Positions 44,110 to 53,805 are shown, counted from the first letter of the stretch. The stretch: DNA of 64,000 nucleotides from Taibaiella sp965229095 (GCA_965229095.1 OZ245855.1:1922001-1986000); one strand, 5' to 3'. Notes: generated by a model not told the origin, from the letters alone. A program made the numbers and translations.

Positions 44110-44673
44110 ATGCGTCACGGAGACAAAATCAACAATTTAGGCCGTACTACGGCTCACAGGAAAGCATTACTTTCTAACCTTGCCTGCCAGTTAATCCAAC
44201 ACAAACGTATCACTACTACTTTGGCTAAAGCCAAAACACTGCGTACGTATGTTGAACCTATGATCACTAAATCCAAAACCGACAATGTTAACAACCGCCG
44301 TCTGGTATTTGCTAAATTGCAGGATAAAGAAGCGATCAAAGAACTGTTCAGCGCTATCAGTGATAAAGTAGCTAACCGTCCCGGTGGTTATACCCGCATC
44401 ATTAAGCTGCAACCCCGTATGGGTGATGCTGCCGAAATGGCCATGATCGAGCTGGTTGATTTCAACACGATCTACACCAAAGATGCTAAAGCTACTACTG
44501 CCAAGAAAACCCGTCGTAGCCGCGGTGGCTCCAAAGCTGGCGGTACTACTACAAAAGCAGCAGAAACAGCTACTGCAGAAGTTGCCGAAGAAGTGAAACC
44601 AGTGGCAGAGGAAACTACTCCTACTGAAGAAACTCCGGAACAACCCCAACAGGAAGAAGGAAAAGCAGAATAA
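44110..44673 (+). CDS. rplQ: 50S ribosomal protein L17 with extended tail
   Basis: A 187-residue protein. The first ~120 residues are a clear L17 ('MRHGDKINNLGRTTAHRKALLSNLACQLIQHKRI'). The remaining ~65 are low-complexity Ala/Thr/Lys then Glu/Pro-rich ('AETATAEVAEEVKPVAEE' and on), not part of the fold. Acidic and basic tails on L17 are seen in Bacteroidota. Confidence 0.96.
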   Translation: MRHGDKINNLGRTTAHRKALLSNLACQLIQHKRITTTLAKAKTLRTYVEPMITKSKTDNVNNRRLVFAKLQDKEAIKELFSAISDKVANRPGGYTRIIKLQPRMGDAAEMAMIELVDFNTIYTKDAKATTAKKTRRSRGGSKAGGTTTKAAETATAEVAEEVKPVAEETTPTEETPEQPQQEEGKAE

Positions 44674-44692
44674 GCTTTTGAGCTTTCAGATA

Positions 44693-44731
44693 AAAAAGGA
44701 AAGGATGTACAGTGTACATCCTTTCCTTTTT
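44693..44731. terminator. Bidirectional terminator after rplQ
   Basis: An 18-bp perfect stem with a 3-base loop (arms with GGAAAGGATGTAC and its complement). It ends in T on the plus side and A/T on the minus side, between rplQ and the T9SS gene at 44733. Confidence 0.85.
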
Positions 44732-44732
44732 A

Positions 44733-46304
44733 TTATTGTTTGCTGATCTTAAGGACCTCTGTACGCAACCCGTCATGGTACCGGATAAGGTAAACACCTT
44801 TTGCCATTGAGCTCATATCGATATTTACGCCTTCTCCATTAGTATGGTAAGTACTTAGGGTTTTACCGGTTATATCACACAGCACAATGTTTGCACCGGC
44901 ACTGCCACCGATAGCAGCTACTTTCAACATCCCGTTTACAGGATTGGGTACCGCTTTCAAGCTAAAGACGCTTTTATCAGCCATAGTCGCACTCACTACT
45001 TTGGAATAAGTAGCCTGACCATCGTTATTGCTCATCTTAAGACGATAATAACTGGTCCCCTTTAAGGCTGCAAGATCGCGATAGGTATACCCGGCTGCCT
45101 TACCCTGCCCTGCTACCCTGGCCTGGAAAGAGAAATTCTTGCTGTCGCTGCTGCGCTCCAGTTCAAAGTATTCGCCTTGTCCTTCTTGCACGGTAGTCCA
45201 GGTTATTTTATTCTGGCTGCCTTCATTAGCCGCATCTATATGGGTAAGGCTGATGGGCAACGGAACGCTTCCATCCATCAAGTAAAAGTTACCCGGTACC
45301 GATGCACTTACCTGTATCCAGCCTCCGCCATATATGTCCCCATTCCCTGTTTGCGGCAAAAAGGAAGTAGCGGCATTACCTTCCACGAAATCGGCATTGC
45401 AGACGGTGCCTGTCTGCTGGGTCACATTTAAAGTGCCTATATTGCCTCCGTTGTAGGTGATAACCTCACCGGGGTGAAAGAAAAACTGGACATCAACTGC
45501 CGTAGTCCCTGAACTGCTGTTGATAGCGAAATTCCGGTTCAGGTAAGAGATGCCGCTTAACGACTGGCGTGGGGGTACGAAGCCATTGGCATTAATATGG
45601 TAGGAACCGCTGTATGCTCCCGGCGCTCCGCCCGAATTATTGCGTACCAGGGCAACTACTTTACCAGTAACATCCACCAAAGTAACCCAGCCGGTATAAG
45701 CAGGGTTATTGCCTACGGGATTCTGCACAGCGGCGCAGGCTGCTGCACCTGGCAGCATACCCGGGTTCATTTCCTGTACCTGGATACAAAAAGAGCCGGT
45801 CGCGGTTGACGTACGCCCATCAACCTGGATATAATAAGTGGTGCCAGGGATCAGGCCTGTTGCGAAAATAGTAGAAAGAAGATCTGTTGTTCCGTTATCC
45901 ACGCCATTGTCTTCATCACAGGCAATAAGGTGGAAGGTACTATAGTCCGAAGCATTAGTCGCTTCGAAAAGGCCGATCTTGGTATCGTTCAGGGTACCCG
46001 CCGTTCCGTTATCCGTGGTGATCTTTACCACACCATTGGGCGGCGCCGAGAAAGAAAACCATACGGAATGATCCCCTGTACTTTCGTTGTTACAATTGGC
46101 ATACGGCTCGCCCGGAGTATGGGTTGCATTCACATTGGAATACCCGCTGCCGCCGCAGGAAGGCCCCACCACCAGGGAGATGGCCCCGGAAGCATTATCA
46201 TTGGTTGGCTGCGCCAGCGCGGCGACGCTTATCAAACAGGATAATAGCGTGGTGACAGCCCTGGGCTTTGTACCCGAAAGCTTTACTGTACTGTTGTTCT
46301 TCAT
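44733..46304 (-). CDS. T9SS type A cargo protein (paralogue 1)
   Basis: A 523-residue secreted protein. The signal ends near AALAQ. The N-terminal 'PTNDNASGAISLVVGPSC' type block and 'VWFSFSAPPNGVVKITTDNG' resemble pre-peptidase C-terminal (PPC-like) beta domains. The T9SS sorting domain 'AVPNPVNGMLKVAAIGGS' to 'GVYLIRYHDGLRTEVLKISKQ' is at the C-terminus. It shares the 'LPISLTHIDA...QNKITWTTVQEGQGEYFELERS' linker style with its neighbours. No catalytic motif was recognised. Confidence 0.85.
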   Translation of the reverse strand: MKNNSTVKLSGTKPRAVTTLLSCLISVAALAQPTNDNASGAISLVVGPSCGGSGYSNVNATHTPGEPYANCNNESTGDHSVWFSFSAPPNGVVKITTDNGTAGTLNDTKIGLFEATNASDYSTFHLIACDEDNGVDNGTTDLLSTIFATGLIPGTTYYIQVDGRTSTATGSFCIQVQEMNPGMLPGAAACAAVQNPVGNNPAYTGWVTLVDVTGKVVALVRNNSGGAPGAYSGSYHINANGFVPPRQSLSGISYLNRNFAINSSSGTTAVDVQFFFHPGEVITYNGGNIGTLNVTQQTGTVCNADFVEGNAATSFLPQTGNGDIYGGGWIQVSASVPGNFYLMDGSVPLPISLTHIDAANEGSQNKITWTTVQEGQGEYFELERSSDSKNFSFQARVAGQGKAAGYTYRDLAALKGTSYYRLKMSNNDGQATYSKVVSATMADKSVFSLKAVPNPVNGMLKVAAIGGSAGANIVLCDITGKTLSTYHTNGEGVNIDMSSMAKGVYLIRYHDGLRTEVLKISKQ

Positions 46305-46331
46305 AAAAATGGTTAAAATTGGTTTTTTAGC

Positions 46332-46362
46332 GCCTACTCTGAAAAGGTTTTCGGCTTTCCCC
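46332..46362 (-). promoter_or_regulatory. Conserved leader element, copy 1
   Basis: On the minus strand it reads from GGGGAAAGCC through GCCGAAAACC to CAGAGTAGGC, ending 27 nt before the ATG of the T9SS gene. The same element precedes the next two genes. Confidence 0.6.
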
Positions 46363-46549
46363 TGCTGTGGTGGAAACCCATTGTCTGGTCTGGTTTTTTG
46401 ATGGATAGTAGACGATGCGGAGCGGGTCGCAGATCGTCGACTGGCTTAAATAGTAACAATATGATAACAATATTATACAAAAAAAACACAGCTTTGTTAA
46501 GAAGCTGTGTTTTAGCAAATTATCACAAGTTTTACTTAATGGAGAAGGC

Positions 46550-48841
46550 CTATCGCTTACTTATTTTAATGGTTTGAGTATGTTCTGCATCGGTGTACTT
46601 GATAAAGAACAGCCCTGCAGGCAGGCCATTCATATTGACTATTGTTTTATTGCCATTCACAGGGATTGTAGTGATCTGCTTACCTGTTACATCCGAAATG
46701 GAAATGGCAGGTTGGTTTCCTGGAATTCCCTTTGTCTGGATAGTGAGCAAGTCGGTAACCGGGTTGGGTGTTGCCGTAATAGTAAACACCCCTTCTTCCT
46801 TCGCAGAAAGTCTTACTACGTTGGAACTTGTAATTTTTCCGTCCCTGTCTGTCTGCTGTAGCCTGTAATAAGAAGCCCCAGTAACTATTTTCAGGTCATT
46901 AAAGGTATAGCTCAATGCTTCCGCACTGTTGCCGTTTTTCGCTTTACTGGCCACAAAGCCGATATCAGAAAAATCCTTTCCGTTATCGGAACGCTGTACA
47001 GCAAAGCCCTTATTGTTTTGCTCCTTAAAAGTAGCCCATGAAAGCCGTGCAGTATTACCATTTGTCAATGCACCTTTTAATTGCCCCATCTCAACTGGTA
47101 AGGGTGCTGTACCATTAATGTTTAAAGTAAAAGCAACGGTTTGGGGAGCTGCCCAGGTGGAAATAACGATGTAGTAAGTGGTATTGGCGGTAACATTAAA
47201 AGTATTAATTGCGAGGTCGGTACTTGTATTACCATTTACCACTCCTGCAGCACAGGAATTACCAATAGCGTTGCAATCATTATAAACAAACATACCGGCA
47301 TAAGTGTCACCAAGATTGGTAAGGCTTATGTCTACGCTTCCGTCCGCCGACGCTGTATAAGAGAATACAACATCATTACCCGAAAGATAATTGCTGGTAC
47401 TACCGCAACCGGTTCCCGGCGCGCCTTGGTAAAAGTTGCCATAATCTCCGGTGTTACCGCTAAAAGTATAAGGACTGGCATTAACTACCAATGGGTCGCT
47501 GCAGCGCGCGCCCCGGGGCACCTCTTTTACACAAAGATTGAAGGTATAGTCTGTAGCGATTAAATTCCCTAAATTATCTTCGGCATAATCCGACCATATC
47601 CGTATATAATAGGTTTCTCCAATAGTGAGGTTGCTCAGCGCCAGGCTGGCATCTATCTGGCTAGAGCCATCGAAGCCGCCGATAGTACAACTCAGGGGGG
47701 TAAGCGCATTACAACTACCGCTATAGGCTACCATGCCACATTCATAATAAGCGGCATTGGTATTTACAGCAACTATATCCGAAAGGTCAATAATCTGGTC
47801 GGTATTGATAGCCTGGAAGCTGTACCAAACATCACTGCCGGAAACGAAATCGACACAGGAAGCAGGTGCTGCGGGGCTTGATGGCGTCCCTCCCAAATTG
47901 GAGCCGGCAATGGGAGAACAGGTCGCAGTAGGTGTTATGGACTGAGCAGTAGTACATTCATCATTAGCCGGGGGAACACCAAAAGTAAAGGGGCCGGCCC
48001 AACTGGACAAGTCGGTAACCGAACAGGCGGCTCTTACATAAAAGTCGTAAGATATACCCGTGCTTAATCCTGAACTGATCGTATAAGAAGGCGTTGCAGA
48101 TGCAGATACCGAAGTACCGGTACCCAATGCAAATCCAGTGGTTCCGTATTGTACATTCCATTGTGTTGCCGTTCCGTTTTCGGTCCAGCCCAGCGTTGCG
48201 CTGCTTGAAGTAATACCGGTAACATTCAATGCCGAAGGAAGAACACAGGAAGGCGGGCCGACAATAGTAATGCTGTAATCATGAACCTCTGCATACTCCG
48301 TATTGTTAGGATTACCACAGGGATCAAAATTTTCAGCGGTTAAAGGATCAAAATTAACATCGTAGGGATAGCCAACCATTACCCTCATCCTATGTCCCCC
48401 CAATGCTGCCGCAGCCGGGATAGCAATGGGAACGGGCGAGCCCGTAAGTGCCAGGAAACTGTTATAGGCAGTCACCATTTCTGAGGCCTCAAATGTATTA
48501 TTATTGTTGAAATCGATCCAGATAGTGCAATAATCACCACCTGAACCGTCATTATATTGCGAAGAAATGGTAGCGGTATAGGTCACTCCCTGTGCCAGGT
48601 CTACAGCTACCTGGGCCGTCCTGTCATCGTAACTGCCGGCCGAACAGCCGGTATTTACATCGTTAAATCCTGTGCTATTCTCTCCGTTTAGTATAAAAGT
48701 ATTGATATCATCATCAAAACTACAACCTTCGGTAAAGGAAGGTGTACAATACTGGGCATATCCCAATGATGAAGAAAACAATAAGAGCAACGTAGCCAAT
48801 TTTTTACTTACATGGTACTTAAAGCTTGTAATTTTTCTCAT
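46550..48841 (-). CDS. T9SS type A cargo protein with GEVED and fibronectin III domains (paralogue 2)
   Basis: A 763-residue secreted protein. After the signal it has a GEVED-like domain ('DYCTIWIDFNNNNTFEASEMV', 'GHRMRVMVGYPYD'), a fibronectin type III unit ('PSALNVTGITSSSATLGWTENGTATQW' to 'YDFYVRAAC') and several PPC-like blocks ('SGSDVWYSFQA', 'GETYYIRIWSD', 'NTTYYIVISTWA'). The T9SS sorting domain ('TPNPVTDLLTIQTKG', 'GLFFIKYTDAEHTQTIKISKR') follows. It is surface-exported, with an adhesive or matrix role likely. Confidence 0.87.
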   Translation of the reverse strand: MRKITSFKYHVSKKLATLLLLFSSSLGYAQYCTPSFTEGCSFDDDINTFILNGENSTGFNDVNTGCSAGSYDDRTAQVAVDLAQGVTYTATISSQYNDGSGGDYCTIWIDFNNNNTFEASEMVTAYNSFLALTGSPVPIAIPAAAALGGHRMRVMVGYPYDVNFDPLTAENFDPCGNPNNTEYAEVHDYSITIVGPPSCVLPSALNVTGITSSSATLGWTENGTATQWNVQYGTTGFALGTGTSVSASATPSYTISSGLSTGISYDFYVRAACSVTDLSSWAGPFTFGVPPANDECTTAQSITPTATCSPIAGSNLGGTPSSPAAPASCVDFVSGSDVWYSFQAINTDQIIDLSDIVAVNTNAAYYECGMVAYSGSCNALTPLSCTIGGFDGSSQIDASLALSNLTIGETYYIRIWSDYAEDNLGNLIATDYTFNLCVKEVPRGARCSDPLVVNASPYTFSGNTGDYGNFYQGAPGTGCGSTSNYLSGNDVVFSYTASADGSVDISLTNLGDTYAGMFVYNDCNAIGNSCAAGVVNGNTSTDLAINTFNVTANTTYYIVISTWAAPQTVAFTLNINGTAPLPVEMGQLKGALTNGNTARLSWATFKEQNNKGFAVQRSDNGKDFSDIGFVASKAKNGNSAEALSYTFNDLKIVTGASYYRLQQTDRDGKITSSNVVRLSAKEEGVFTITATPNPVTDLLTIQTKGIPGNQPAISISDVTGKQITTIPVNGNKTIVNMNGLPAGLFFIKYTDAEHTQTIKISKR

Positions 48842-48864
48842 GGAAACTCAGTTTATAAGTAAAT

Positions 48865-48893
48865 GCCTACTCTGGAAGGTTTTCGGCTTCCCC
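48865..48893 (-). promoter_or_regulatory. Conserved leader element, copy 2
   Basis: The same element as at 46332 with one base fewer: GGGGAAGCCGAAAACC ... CAGAGTAGGC on the minus strand, ending 23 nt before the ATG. Confidence 0.6.
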
Positions 48894-49364
48894 TTAACGA
48901 TAGCTGGAATGCATCCTTATACAAGTGTGGTATAAGATTTGAACCAGGGTCAAAATGCTCCTTTTCCCGGTTAAAAATCCGGGAAAAGGAAGCTTCAAAT
49001 TTGAGTTATTAAGATTGGTCCAGTGTAGCAACACTTCCAGTAAACTTAACAAATGCTTGATTATTTGTTTACAATTTTAACTTAAAGAAAATATAATATT
49101 TCAAATTAATTTATACATAATTAGTAAAATTATATTTTACAACAGTTTATCAGTAAAATAATTACCTATTACATAACCCCCCAAAAGTATATTTTAGGTA
49201 CCTGACTATCTTGAAAAGTGTCTCTCACGCAAAATATATCACCTTAAAATCCAGCTCCTTCCAAAATACTGTTTGCCGGCGTTGTCTACTCTTTGATAGC
49301 AACTTCCATTTCCTGGAATATACCTCTTGGGTACCTGCAAAAATCACTTTGCCTTTCAAAAAAC

Positions 49365-49414
49365 TGCCGGCAACATAAAAGGCAGCCATGTGGCTGCCTT
49401 TTATGTTGCCGGCA
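49365..49414 (-). terminator. 24-bp terminator hairpin
   Basis: A perfect 24-bp stem (49365-49388 with 49391-49414) with a 2-base centre. On the minus strand a six-T run follows. It ends the gene at 49455. Confidence 0.9.
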
Positions 49415-49454
49415 AAGAATTACTATTTCCTGTGGCGCTGATAAATTTACACTT

Positions 49455-51725
49455 CTATTGCTTATTTATTTTAATAATCCGATTGTGTTCCGTATCCGAA
49501 TATCGGATCAGGTAAAGCCCCTGTACCAATCCATTCATATCTATCTGTGTTTCCCTTCCTTTAACAGGTACATTCCTTAATACCTTTCCGGTAAGGTCGA
49601 CTACCTGTAACACAGCGTTACTACCTTGTGTACCATAAGTATTTACAGCAAGCGTATTTTTTACAGGATTGGGCGCCGCCGCGATATCGAATCCTTTATT
49701 TTCTACAGCTGACAAACGGACAATATTGGAATATACAAACTTACCATCGTTATCGATCTGCATTAACCGGTAGTAAAGGTTCCCGCTTGGTTTATCCCTA
49801 TCGGTATATTCATAATTCAATGCCGTCTTGCTATTTCCTTCTGCGGCACTGCTTTTCACAAAACCTATTTTTTCAAATTGCTTGCCATCGCCGGAGCGTT
49901 CTATATCAAACCCTTTATTATGTTGCTCCATATAGGTAGTCCAGCCCAGGCGAACAGTACCATCCGGCGTTGCATTCCCGCTGAGCTTGCCCATAGTTAC
50001 CGGTAAAGCCGTACCCGTAACCTGGATACCAAAATTTCCCTGCTGGTTATTCCAGCCATCAACCCTCAGGTAGTACGTTTCTCCTGCAGTAGCAGCGATG
50101 GTAAGATTGCTGCCGTCCGCACAATCCAGTTGCACCAGGTTGCCGCAAGTACCGGAGAAAGTTTCGGTAACCGCATCCAAATCCGACTGGTCTACCTCCA
50201 CATTAATATCTCCTGTAAAATCGGCTGTCACGGAGTACCATACGTCGCTGGAAGCAGTAGCGGATGAAGAATTACAGGCCGCCGGGGCCTGGCTTTGCGA
50301 AGCGCCGTTATTGGTACCGGCAACCATACCCGAAGTACCGGTTATCGGAATAGCCGTTGCACAGTCATCATTTGGCGGCGGCGTGAGTGTAGTGACACAA
50401 ATATCAAAACTGGCAAAATCGGAAGGCGCATCGCTATAAGTCCATACCCTTACATAATAAGTCTGTCCGGGTGTGAGCCCGGTAATATTTAAAGTCTCAG
50501 GATCACTGTCCTGCAATAAGGTCAACGAACCGCAACTGCCGCTGTAAACGCCCATAACCATGTCGCCCGTTGTACCATTAGTGTTACTTAAGACGATCCT
50601 GTGCATAGCGGCAGTAGCCACAAACGAGTACCATACATCATCGTTGGTACCATTAGGGGCAGTAACAGGAGCCGCTTCAGCAGACTGTGTTGCCCCCTCC
50701 GTGGTCCCGCTCATGGCCGTAGTACAAGTTCCGGAAGGAGAAACCGACAAAGCCACGGCGCCACCGCAATCGTCATTAGCAGGCGGTGTGGGCGTGGTCA
50801 CACAAATGTTGAAACCAGCATAATCGGTTGCCGAGCTGGTATAGGTATATATTCTTACGTAGTATTGCTCAGTAGGCGTAAGATTGTTGAAGACGGCTAT
50901 TTCGGGATCACTGTCCCCTACCAGGGTCAAGGCGCCGCAAGTACCACTGTACAGGGCGATCACCATGTCATTGGTGGTACCGGTAAAATTGCTTAATTCA
51001 ATTTTATGTGTTGCGGCTGTTGCAGTAAAAGAATACCATACATCATCGTTGGTACCGCTAGCACCTGTATTCGGAGGGGTTTCAGTAGAAGCAGTGGCCG
51101 CTTCGGTTGTACCGCTCGTCGGGCTCGTACAATTAGTCCCCGGCGATACCGTTAAGGCAACAGCGCCACTGCAATCGTCGTTGGCAGGCGGGGTGGTTAA
51201 TGGCGTACGTACACATACGGTAAAATTGCTGGTACCGGTTACGCCAGGATCGGTAGAATAGGAAAATACCCGGATATAATAGGTGGTGCCTTCCGTCACG
51301 GCCAGGTTGACGAATCCCGGCAGGCTACCCACTTGATCATCGGAGCAGTTGAAAGTAGTAAAAGTACCGGAGCAGGTATTATCGTCCGAAGTATAGATCT
51401 GCGCTACCAGGTCCTGCTCTCCCGAAACGCTTGTAAAGTCAATGGTAACGGCCGTTTGGCCGGTTCCGGGTGTAAAGGTGTACCAGACATCGTCGTCAAA
51501 GCTACCCACATCGCCACAATCAGGATCGGGTAACGTAGTTGATTGTGTAGCGCCAATGGTTGTTCCGTTGACAGGAATACAAGTGCTGTTAACGGTAAGG
51601 CTCACAGCCCCGGTACACTCATCATTTGCCGGCGCCTGCGCATGGCTTAAGGCGGTAATGCCCAAAGCAAGCAGCAGGCAACCCGTTTTTTGCATCAAGC
51701 GGTTAGCAGTAGAAGTTTTAATCAT
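49455..51725 (-). CDS. T9SS type A cargo protein with four tandem PPC-like repeats (paralogue 3)
   Basis: A 756-residue secreted protein. Four repeats each open 'PPANDDC.GAV.L' (or close variants), continue 'DDVWYSF.A.A..H.I.L....G...DMV..LYSG.CG.LTL..DSDPE', and close 'YYVRI(Y/W)TY'. Each is a bacterial pre-peptidase C-terminal-like beta-sandwich of ~125 residues. The T9SS domain ('AAPNPVKNTLAVNTYG' to 'GLYLIRYSDTEHNRIIKINKQ') follows. The repeat number suggests internal duplication. Confidence 0.88.
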   Translation of the reverse strand: MIKTSTANRLMQKTGCLLLALGITALSHAQAPANDECTGAVSLTVNSTCIPVNGTTIGATQSTTLPDPDCGDVGSFDDDVWYTFTPGTGQTAVTIDFTSVSGEQDLVAQIYTSDDNTCSGTFTTFNCSDDQVGSLPGFVNLAVTEGTTYYIRVFSYSTDPGVTGTSNFTVCVRTPLTTPPANDDCSGAVALTVSPGTNCTSPTSGTTEAATASTETPPNTGASGTNDDVWYSFTATAATHKIELSNFTGTTNDMVIALYSGTCGALTLVGDSDPEIAVFNNLTPTEQYYVRIYTYTSSATDYAGFNICVTTPTPPANDDCGGAVALSVSPSGTCTTAMSGTTEGATQSAEAAPVTAPNGTNDDVWYSFVATAAMHRIVLSNTNGTTGDMVMGVYSGSCGSLTLLQDSDPETLNITGLTPGQTYYVRVWTYSDAPSDFASFDICVTTLTPPPNDDCATAIPITGTSGMVAGTNNGASQSQAPAACNSSSATASSDVWYSVTADFTGDINVEVDQSDLDAVTETFSGTCGNLVQLDCADGSNLTIAATAGETYYLRVDGWNNQQGNFGIQVTGTALPVTMGKLSGNATPDGTVRLGWTTYMEQHNKGFDIERSGDGKQFEKIGFVKSSAAEGNSKTALNYEYTDRDKPSGNLYYRLMQIDNDGKFVYSNIVRLSAVENKGFDIAAAPNPVKNTLAVNTYGTQGSNAVLQVVDLTGKVLRNVPVKGRETQIDMNGLVQGLYLIRYSDTEHNRIIKINKQ

Positions 51726-51747
51726 AATTTTTCAAAGAATAATATAT

Positions 51748-51777
51748 GCCTACTCTGAAATGGTTTTCGGCTTACCC
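51748..51777 (-). promoter_or_regulatory. Conserved leader element, copy 3
   Basis: On the minus strand GGGTAAGCCGAAAACC ... TTTCAGAGTAGGC, ending 22 nt before the ATG. Confidence 0.6.
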
Positions 51778-51960
51778 ATCCTCTCAATTAAAAAGTAGAA
51801 TCCTTTCAACAATGCAGTACAATGGAAAACCAGGACAAAGCCAACGATAACCCCGGAGCAGATCTTCAATAAAAATGCAGTAATGGTCATAAAAAACCCA
51901 TACATAGTTAACAATTATTTCCAGCGACGATCGAATCCTTAACTTTAAAAAAAACACAAA

Positions 51961-51989
51961 AAAGCCCGGTTCCTATGGAACCGGGCTTT
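51961..51989 (-). terminator. Terminator of the PhaE-like gene
   Basis: AAAGCCCGGTTCC and GGAACCGGGCTTT with a 3-base loop; a T run follows on the minus strand. Confidence 0.85.
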
Positions 51990-52013
51990 ATACCTTATGT
52001 TTTGCTTTAATAC

Positions 52014-53519
52014 TTACTTTTTAGCCGCTGTTTTGCGGGGAGCCGGCTTTGCTTCTTCAGTAGATTCGTCGGCATCATCCATTTCCATCATTTTTTCCAA
52101 CTGACGTACTTCTTTCTTCAGGTCATAGATTACTTTATACAGTTCATCCATTTCGCTTTTGGTAGCTACAGGATAACCAGCCAGCATTTTTTCGGCCTGC
52201 AGGTCCATTTCTTTACGCAGTTTCAGTTGCAGGGCACTTACTTCGGCCATCAGCTTGCTATACTCATCGCTTTCGAAAAGCTCTACATAAACCTTATCGC
52301 TGATATTAAGCCATTCCTGGTATAAAGCAGTCATGCTGTTGATCTCAGTACCATTCTCTACTTTGTTGGTAATGTTTTCGATCAGCTTGTCCATTACTTT
52401 GGTGCCTTGCTGGTATACCATGTATTGCATTTCTGCATTCTTGATGTTGAATACAGCCATACGATCAGCGATCTCGGCCCATTCAGCCGAATTTTTGGTG
52501 AATTGGTTCGGGGTCACCATTTTCGCGATCGGAGATACCGCATGCTGGAAAGCCTGCTGCATGCTCTGGTAGCCATTCATCATTTGCTCAAATACATTCT
52601 GACCTGCGAAGGGGTTCATATTGCTCATAAAGTCGCGGCCGTTGCTGTAACCGGCTTTACCCATGTCGGTGAAGCTCTTCATACCGTTGTTCCACCATTC
52701 GGTAGCCTGCTGCATATACTGGCGGCCATTTTCGGGCATAAAGCCAAAAAACTTATCCAGCATTTCTTTGTAGGCTTCGGCATTGAAGGTTTTTTTGAAC
52801 TGCTCGGCATTGAAGTTATTGTCCTGGATAGATTTCCAGAAAGGGGCCCACATTTCGTAGAATTTACCAAAGCTGCTGGCTACATTCACCATATTGCTGT
52901 ACACATCCTGTGTGGTAGCATTCTGCATGTTCTTCTGCATATCGGCAAAAGAATTGTTCAGCAGCTCGTTGTATTGGTTGAATAAACCGGAGAAATTTTC
53001 CGTTGATTTTTTGAACGTTTCCGCTGCATTGGCAGGCGTGAACTGTTGCATCATATTCATCCACTGGTTCTGCATCTGGCTGGCCTGGTTAGCCTGCTTC
53101 ATCCAGTTGGTCATATTGTTCCAGGCAGTGTTCATGTTATTGAACCAATCCGCAGGATTAGCATTTGCTTTAAAAGTATCGGCTGTAGGGATATTGTTCT
53201 TAATGAAGTTCTGGTTCATTTCCCAAGCCTGCTTAGCCCAGTTGATCTGGTTGTTGAGCCAGTTCTGGTTAAATTCGTTCGCTTTATTAAAATTCTCTTT
53301 TGCTGCTTCTTTTACGTCTTCTGCTTTTCCGGTTACACCACTGATCGCTTCTTTCTGCTGTTCCATCCATTTTTTGTAGGACTCTGTTCCTTTATCAATT
53401 GCTTCGTTGATAAAGCTGTTGCCATTGGTTACCTTTTTGGTATTTTCTACCATACTGTCAACCAGGTTTTTTTGTGCTTCCAGTACGGATTCCACAAAGT
53501 TTTTGCCGTTTGTAGCCAT
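52014..53519 (-). CDS. PhaE/phasin-like protein
   Basis: A 501-residue helical protein, very rich in Asn, Gln, Met and Trp, with no signal peptide. The C-terminal region ('YQEWLNISDKVYVELFESDEYSKLMAEVSALQL', 'YPVATKSEMDELYKVIYDLKKEVRQLEKM') resembles the class III PHA synthase subunit PhaE, and the long helical N-terminus is phasin-like. It ends in a basic 'RKTAAKK' tail. PhaE normally pairs with PhaC; no phaC is in the window. Granule or membrane-surface binding is inferred. Confidence 0.6.
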   Translation of the reverse strand: MATNGKNFVESVLEAQKNLVDSMVENTKKVTNGNSFINEAIDKGTESYKKWMEQQKEAISGVTGKAEDVKEAAKENFNKANEFNQNWLNNQINWAKQAWEMNQNFIKNNIPTADTFKANANPADWFNNMNTAWNNMTNWMKQANQASQMQNQWMNMMQQFTPANAAETFKKSTENFSGLFNQYNELLNNSFADMQKNMQNATTQDVYSNMVNVASSFGKFYEMWAPFWKSIQDNNFNAEQFKKTFNAEAYKEMLDKFFGFMPENGRQYMQQATEWWNNGMKSFTDMGKAGYSNGRDFMSNMNPFAGQNVFEQMMNGYQSMQQAFQHAVSPIAKMVTPNQFTKNSAEWAEIADRMAVFNIKNAEMQYMVYQQGTKVMDKLIENITNKVENGTEINSMTALYQEWLNISDKVYVELFESDEYSKLMAEVSALQLKLRKEMDLQAEKMLAGYPVATKSEMDELYKVIYDLKKEVRQLEKMMEMDDADESTEEAKPAPRKTAAKK

Positions 53520-53570
53520 CTTAAATTGTATTTAAAGAATTTTAGAGAACTGTTTTGCTGTTTTACAGAA

Positions 53571-53578
53571 CAAAATTA
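53571..53578 (-). promoter_or_regulatory. -7 box of the PhaE-like gene
   Basis: TAATTTTG on the minus strand, 51 bases upstream of the ATG. Confidence 0.35.
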
Positions 53579-53805
53579 GATTTGAAATCATTAATGCCTT
53601 GTTACCATTGCATCATCAAATCATTAAAAGAAAATCCACTATTACAACGCCTTCATACCAGTCAGAAAAAGAAAGGAGGCCTTCCTTTCAGGCCGCAAAG
53701 GTAGGAATAATTTAAAATAAAAGATAGAAAATTTTTACGATCCGTATTTTTTTTACAATTGACTGACATCCAACATGCTGCAAACGCTAAAGTATTGCTA
53801 AAGCA

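Larger units (their letters stand above)
48842..49454. other. Intergenic region between two T9SS genes
   Basis: It holds leader copy 2, a 12-bp hairpin (48959-48990, arms TCCTTTTCCCGG and complement), an AT-rich stretch around 49040-49200 and a strong terminator at 49365-49414. I see no gene. Confidence 0.6.

Noticed and set aside
46332..51777. Leader elements as c-di-GMP, SAM, cobalamin or TPP riboswitch
   Set aside because: I compared them by memory with those consensus cores and found no match; a covariance search is needed before naming a class.
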